A model generated the notes under the pieces. That model was not told the origin of the DNA and did not search any database. It worked only from the letters and a program-made list of their open reading frames with translations. Made by a program: the position numbers and the translations under genes. Of a DNA stretch of 64,000 nucleotides, positions 59,461-64,000 are shown one piece after another (position 1 is the first letter of the stretch; each line of letters starts with the position of its first letter). This stretch comes from Polydactylus sextarius (Eukaryota; Chordata; Actinopteri; Polynemidae), in contig CM028912.1 in assembly GCA_016801845.1 (NCBI GenBank), positions 17,482,001 to 17,546,000 on the forward strand, given 5' to 3'.

Positions 59461-60030
59461 TTCTTACTCCAGTCCTCCTCTGGGCATCAATAAAGTGCTG
59501 CTATCCTTATTTTGATTTTCCTTAAGTGACCTTGCTTCCTCCAACACAGACTTTATTAAGCCTCACTACATCTACACTTTCAAAGTTATTATTTAAAACA
59601 TGTTTCACCTGCCATCTTTAAATAGTCAGCTCAACCACACAGTTTTCATATAATTGCATTCTGAGCAGTGAATGAGAAGAACAATGTGACTACTGTATTG
59701 GTTTGCAGGGTCTGAACTTTGATTTTTTGATTTGAAAAGTGAGCTATGTGCAGTTATAATCCAGGTGAGTATTCCACAATGACAAAGACAGGTTTGGCCA
59801 ATATCATTATTTTATGTTGTGATTAATCTTCAACATGTCCACTATTTTCTTTTCAAGAAAAGTGTAGAGCTTGTGACATTTTACCAAATGTGGCAACTGT
59901 ATTCGGACAAATAATGTTCAAAAATCAACAGAATTATTGCTACAAGATGTCTATGCTGATTGAGTGTGAGAAGTATTAGAAGAAAACTACACTTGCTCAA
60001 AATTCTTGAAGATATTGTTATATTTCTCTG
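59461..60030. other. Non-coding DNA
   Basis: No recognised features. Confidence 0.5.
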
Positions 60031-60135
60031 TATAATTTTGCTGCCTCTTGGCCAGGTCGCTTTTGAAAAAGAGATTCTACATATCAACAAGCTAACCTGG
60101 TTAAATAAAGTTAAAATAAATAAAATTAAATAATT
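60031..60135 (+). mobile_element. LINE 3' tail (TGGTTAAATAAA family)
   Basis: TTTGCTGCCTCTTGGCCAGG followed by TCGCTTTTGAAAAAGAGATTC and CTAACCTGGTTAAATAAAG, ending in an (AAATA)n run, is the 3' end of a widespread fish retroposon family (GCCTCTTGGCCAGGTC...AAAAGAGATCTTAGATCTCAA...CCTGGTTAAATAAAG). Only the last 100 bp are present. The minus-strand frame at 59,881-60,195 is an artefact of it. Confidence 0.75.
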
Positions 60136-60780
60136 TTTCACTGACAAGTGGGGACTAGTGGGGATTTTAGACTCATGCAGTAATGAATGATCCATGAATC
60201 ACAAGGAATAAGCTGAAAACAAAGTCATTGTTCCTCACTCAGATCACTGATAGACATGTCTAGTCTGCCAGAAACTGTTGGCAGATCCAGATGTGATGGG
60301 GTTTCAGGATCAGCTGCTGACTTCACTTTGGCTCACCCAAAAGACACTCTGTAGTGACAAGCATATTGGCAAGTCATTATGAGTTGGGCCACTCCAAACA
60401 TGCTTTAGGTCTCTCATGACCCTCTTTATTGTACACTGAGGGGGGAATTCTGCCCTAGTTTGCCTCATCAGGATGCTTTGGATATAATCCTTTGGCCATT
60501 GGCTTCTCCCATTTTGACCAAGGTGAGATCAGCAGTTGATGTCGAGACCTTTGTCACATCCGGATCTCTCAACAGCTTATGGCAGGTCAGTCATGTCTAT
60601 CAGTGATCTGAGTGTGGAACAGTGACTCGGCCAACATCTTACCCCTTGTGGTTGTTGGTCACTGAAGCACTGCTGGGGCAACACATCTGGGGGTGGCCAG
60701 AGTCTGAATCCTGACTCATTAGCACATTTTATGTGTTCTTAAATACTTTATACACATTTCCTGTATTTTCTTAATTTTAG

Positions 60781-60811
<31 letters not shown>

Positions 60812-61680
60812 GTTGTTTGTTTTTGGAAGATCTTCAACCTTGAGACCAACTGATATTGATTGTTGATCAAATAGGCTGGTTTACCTGTTCCCTTTCCTTC
60901 ACAAGACAAGCTGAGCTGAGTGATGTGGCTGCAGGTTTGAGTTACATTTCATGCAGACGTCCACGACATGCTGAGAGTGTCACTGATCTTGTCATCTAAT
61001 TCAAACAATGATTTTAATAGATTCAATGTACATGCATTCATATCATCCAGTAATCAAAATGTTTAGATATATTTCTCTCTGCTATCAATCTACATCACAG
61101 CTTTGGTCCTCCAACACCATACCAATAAATCAATTTCTATTAAGTAGTCAGCAAAAATAGGTGCAGCTCATATTTTGATTCAAAGTAAGAAACTGATTTA
61201 AAGCTAAAAGCTGATATTTGGTGTCTAGAACTGAAAGGAAACAAACATACCACAATGCACTGTGGGAATTTTGAACAAGCATGTCATAAAGCATCAGAAT
61301 GTCATTTTTATGTCAGCTCACTTGACACCGAAAGGTGACAAAAGTGAATGACAGTTACTTGTCTTTTTTTAAGAGCTTGAATGACAAGAAAATGTGAGAG
61401 GAGAGACTATTTCCCATCCGGGTTGACACTCATCTTGAGACTCTTGTTAGGATTGCTGACACCTGTCTGCTTTAGATAAAAAAAATAAAATAGTGACAGA
61501 CAACGGGGGAACTATTCACTTTGAAACTGAAGACAAAAGAAAAAATGTAAACATTATGACAAACCTTTGTATTGAAAACCTGCAGCGGTGGTTAAAAAGA
61601 TCTTAATGTAAACATAAAGAAGTCAAGTTAACATGGCATTCCTATAATGTAATTCATGCTGCACAGACAAATGTTTCAAC
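60136..61680. other. Non-coding DNA, includes a GC-moderate unassigned block
   Basis: The stretch 60,235-60,720 is more complex than its flanks and could be an old repeat, but I recognise no family. A poly-T run of about 19 bases is at 60,781-60,799. Confidence 0.4.
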
Positions 61681-61684
61681 CAAC

Positions 61685-61990
61685 ATGGTCTCCAACATGA
61701 ACAACCGTATGGGTCGATTGTTCCGCCCCTTTCAAATCACCCATAGGAGTGTCTCCTGAAATAGCACCCTAAAGGTGCCAAGTACACCAGATCATTGTTG
61801 TTATAGTTACAACAACAAACACATGGAATTACGGCAGGGCACCGGATTGTTGTCGTCATGGTTATAATAATAAACACGTGGTAAGGCCTATGGAATAGTC
61901 ATGGTTTGGTTATGTTTCAACACAAAATATGTAAGTTGGTTTTGTTGTCATAAGCATTAATAAAAACATTGTAAAAATATGGTCCAGTGG
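61685..61990. repeat. Dispersed repeat with internal imperfect duplication
   Basis: Within it, a unit of about 50 to 65 bp occurs twice: ATTGTTGTTATAGTTACAAC...AACACATGG (61,794-61,825) and ATTGTTGTCGTCATGGTTAT...AACACGTGG (61,847-61,881), each preceded by GGTGCC/GGGCACC-like words. The flanking TCGATTGTTCCGCCCCTTTC phrase gives me the impression of a multi-copy fish repeat, but I cannot name the family. Confidence 0.5.
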
Positions 61991-63199
61991 TCATGAATAA
62001 CTCAATATAGGGCACTGTTTCACAGGAGAACTGAACTGTGACCTTGTCCTGTGATATGTTGTCACCTCATCCCTCCTGCTAACATAGACTTTGTTGCTTT
62101 CTCAATGTGGTTGTTTTTTATGGGAGGATGGTCGTGTTTCAGCATATTGTTGCTGTTTCCATAATTACTTGTAATTAGCATTTCACATGTTTTTACAACT
62201 AGCCCTGTTGTCCTCATAAAGTGAAACCTCTCAGCTGTGACTACTCGACGCAAATTTCAAGCAGCATAGAGATGAGTTTGATATCATTATTTTTGACGAA
62301 ATGGAGTTGATAAGCTCAGAGGGATACGACTCACAAGGTTCAGAGAATTTGGAACCAGTTCTCAATTGCAACCGGTTCTCAATAATTCTCATCACAATTG
62401 AAAACTCAAAATAATGTAAGATAGTTTGAATTTGCCAGTCCATTTCTGTTGATTGACATAGCTTTTAGGTTTTGGTGCCCATGGTAATGCTTATTCTTGA
62501 CAAGATCTTGTGGGAACATAATAGAGCATAATATGAACATTATATCGTTTGTTGACTCTTAAGTTTTTTGTGTATATGATTATTCTTGTACATGATAGTT
62601 GCTTGGTCTTCATCCCAGGAAATAATGAATGTTCACAGTGCACTCTGGGTAGGATTTCCTTAAAATATGTGAAATGAAAAATATATGAAAAGACAGCTTG
62701 AGAGCAATGGAACTCTACTACTCAAAAGACTTTATAAACAATCTCATTGCTGTAATATGTCCGTTACAGCATAACAAGTAAGGATGAAGGGGTCACAATC
62801 AAGTGACTTTTCCACAACATAGTCACAGTTTTAAAACTTCTACCCTGTCGGTGTTCCTTATCCGTGAACTGGTCCTAAACACTTTAAGAAGTAAAATGAT
62901 GTTGTATGAAATAGAACACCTACTCCACACAGAGACTGATCTGAAATCTTTACTAGGTAGACGAAAAAACTGTAAAGCTCATGGCTTCATTTTAGTTTAT
63001 GTCAGGAAAAACAATATGCATTTTATTTTTGTCACACCAAAACACTAATAAACTGCGACTAATGCCTCCCTGCCAACAGAAGCAGCTTGTGCACCCAAAC
63101 ACTGTCAACAAATCTTCAGAAATGCTAGTACAGGCCTTTCAAAACACCTGCTTCATCGAATCTAGTTGCTTTTCTTCCAAACACGGCTGGTAATTCTAT
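61991..63199. other. AT-rich non-coding DNA
   Basis: No recognised exon or repeat. Frames at 62,803-63,193 have no features. Confidence 0.5.
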
Positions 63200-63640
63200 T
63201 TGAGCTTCCAAGTCATCCAGGATCTGCAGGAAATACACACTGTATGCCTTCATTGTAATATTGCTTTGACAGCAGCGGATGGATTTCCTGTATGGTATGA
63301 CGGGAAGATTGATTTTTTTCCAAACCCACGATAGCAGAGCATTCTCCAGAGAACACAGCATTATCTTTTAGGAGATAAGCTACCGTTGGCACATTCACAG
63401 TGGGAAAGAGGAGCAGAGGGGAGATGCCAGGGCATGCAAATGTGGCACACAATGGAGGAAATTGCTGGCACTGCTATAAACTGATGTGAGAGAACAGGGT
63501 TTTACTTGTAACCCTTTTGAAATAATCTAATAATTTTCCTCTTTTCCATTATCTTATTTAATTTCAAGATTTCAGCCGCCCACAGAAGAGGGGAAAAGGC
63601 TAGAAGGGTGTGTGTTTGTGCATCCAGCTAACTTAATAAG
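63200..63640. promoter_or_regulatory. Candidate conserved non-coding element
   Basis: About 440 bp free of simple repeats, with GCTTTGACAGCAGCGG (TALE-like TGACAG), an octamer ATGCAAAT (63,434-63,441), CACAATGGAGG (SOX-like), CTAATAATTTTCC and TTTCAGCCGCCCACAGAAG. It lies about 7 kb upstream of the CpG promoter and has the texture of a vertebrate enhancer. By eye only. Confidence 0.4.
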
Positions 63641-64000
63641 GGCCCACGGTTTTAGCCCTTTCTGTCATGAATGCTCAACGTCTTGATTAGGTCAGTTGTC
63701 CTGCAGAGAAACAACTTCCTTTCAGATTCAAGTGTTTTGTTTTTTGTTTTTTAATCCAAGATGGTGAAAAGTATTGTCTCTGTTTATAGATTGTGATCTA
63801 CATGATTATAAACCAGCTGATTGGTTTGTTCCTATGTGTATCTCAGCTGTTGGTAAGCATACTAAAGAGATCCATGATCTTTGATCTGAAATGTGTTAGT
63901 CTCTTTTTACTGCTGAAGTACAGTTGCTGTTACATCTGTGATTATGTGTGTGTGAATTTAAGCATATTTACTTAAAACTTAATTTCGTATCAAGTAAACA
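63641..64000. other. Right edge, AT-rich non-coding DNA
   Basis: No recognised features. Confidence 0.5.

Overview
The window looks like vertebrate nuclear DNA from a teleost fish, probably a spiny-rayed one. It is AT-rich and poor in CpG, very dense in CA/TG microsatellites, has no prokaryote-style gene packing, and carries decayed copies of repeat families typical of fish genomes: Tc1-like transposons, a hAT element with a BED-finger remnant, TTAA-flanked non-autonomous elements and L2/RTE-like LINE tails. No open frame over about 130 codons exists. Most short open frames read through microsatellites, repeats or conserved-looking non-coding DNA, and I do not treat them as genes.

The one gene-like structure is the 5' end of a minus-strand gene. 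A CpG-rich promoter block lies at about 55.13-56.42 kb, with a probable non-coding first exon at 56.20-56.33 kb ending in a good splice donor. The next exon I can support is at 45,339-45,606. It has a clean acceptor and donor, two short upstream ORFs and, near its 3' end, a start codon in good context followed by seven codons (MSSHSRP) before a phase-1 donor. The rest of the gene would lie inside a second intron of at least 45 kb and beyond the left edge. I cannot name the gene from seven residues. Within intron 1, an AG|GTAAGT junction behind a long pyrimidine tract at 47.78 kb looks like a recursive splice site or a small cryptic exon.

The remainder of the window reads as intronic and flanking DNA. 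From left to right: a 447-bp TTAA element with perfect 18-bp inverted ends (0.93-1.38 kb); a GC-rich island (5.0-5.2 kb); a Tc1 remnant and a LINE C-terminus (7.2-7.7 kb); a very long CA repeat (9.35 kb); a Tc1 3' half (10.0-10.4 kb); a TTAA element of about 0.93 kb (10.9-11.8 kb); an L2-type tail (17.2 kb); a TG-TA-CA compound palindrome (18.4 kb); a hAT element (35.0-35.9 kb); a dispersed fish repeat (37.2-37.6 kb); a decayed tRNA-Ala(AGC) copy (59.4 kb); a LINE tail (60.1 kb); and a repeat with internal duplication (61.7-62.0 kb). Stretches free of simple repeats and rich in homeodomain, octamer, GATA and E-box-like words occur at about 12.9-13.3, 27.6-27.85, 31.0-31.5, 32.4-34.1, 39.9-40.2, 48.2-48.5, 49.2-50.0, 50.6-51.0 and 63.2-63.6 kb. 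Several resemble conserved non-coding elements, but without an alignment that is an impression.

I did not find a new multi-gene system. The items most worth checking are the unnamed gene's 5' architecture, the possible recursive splice site, three near-perfect hairpins and the 32.4-34.1 kb candidate regulatory block.
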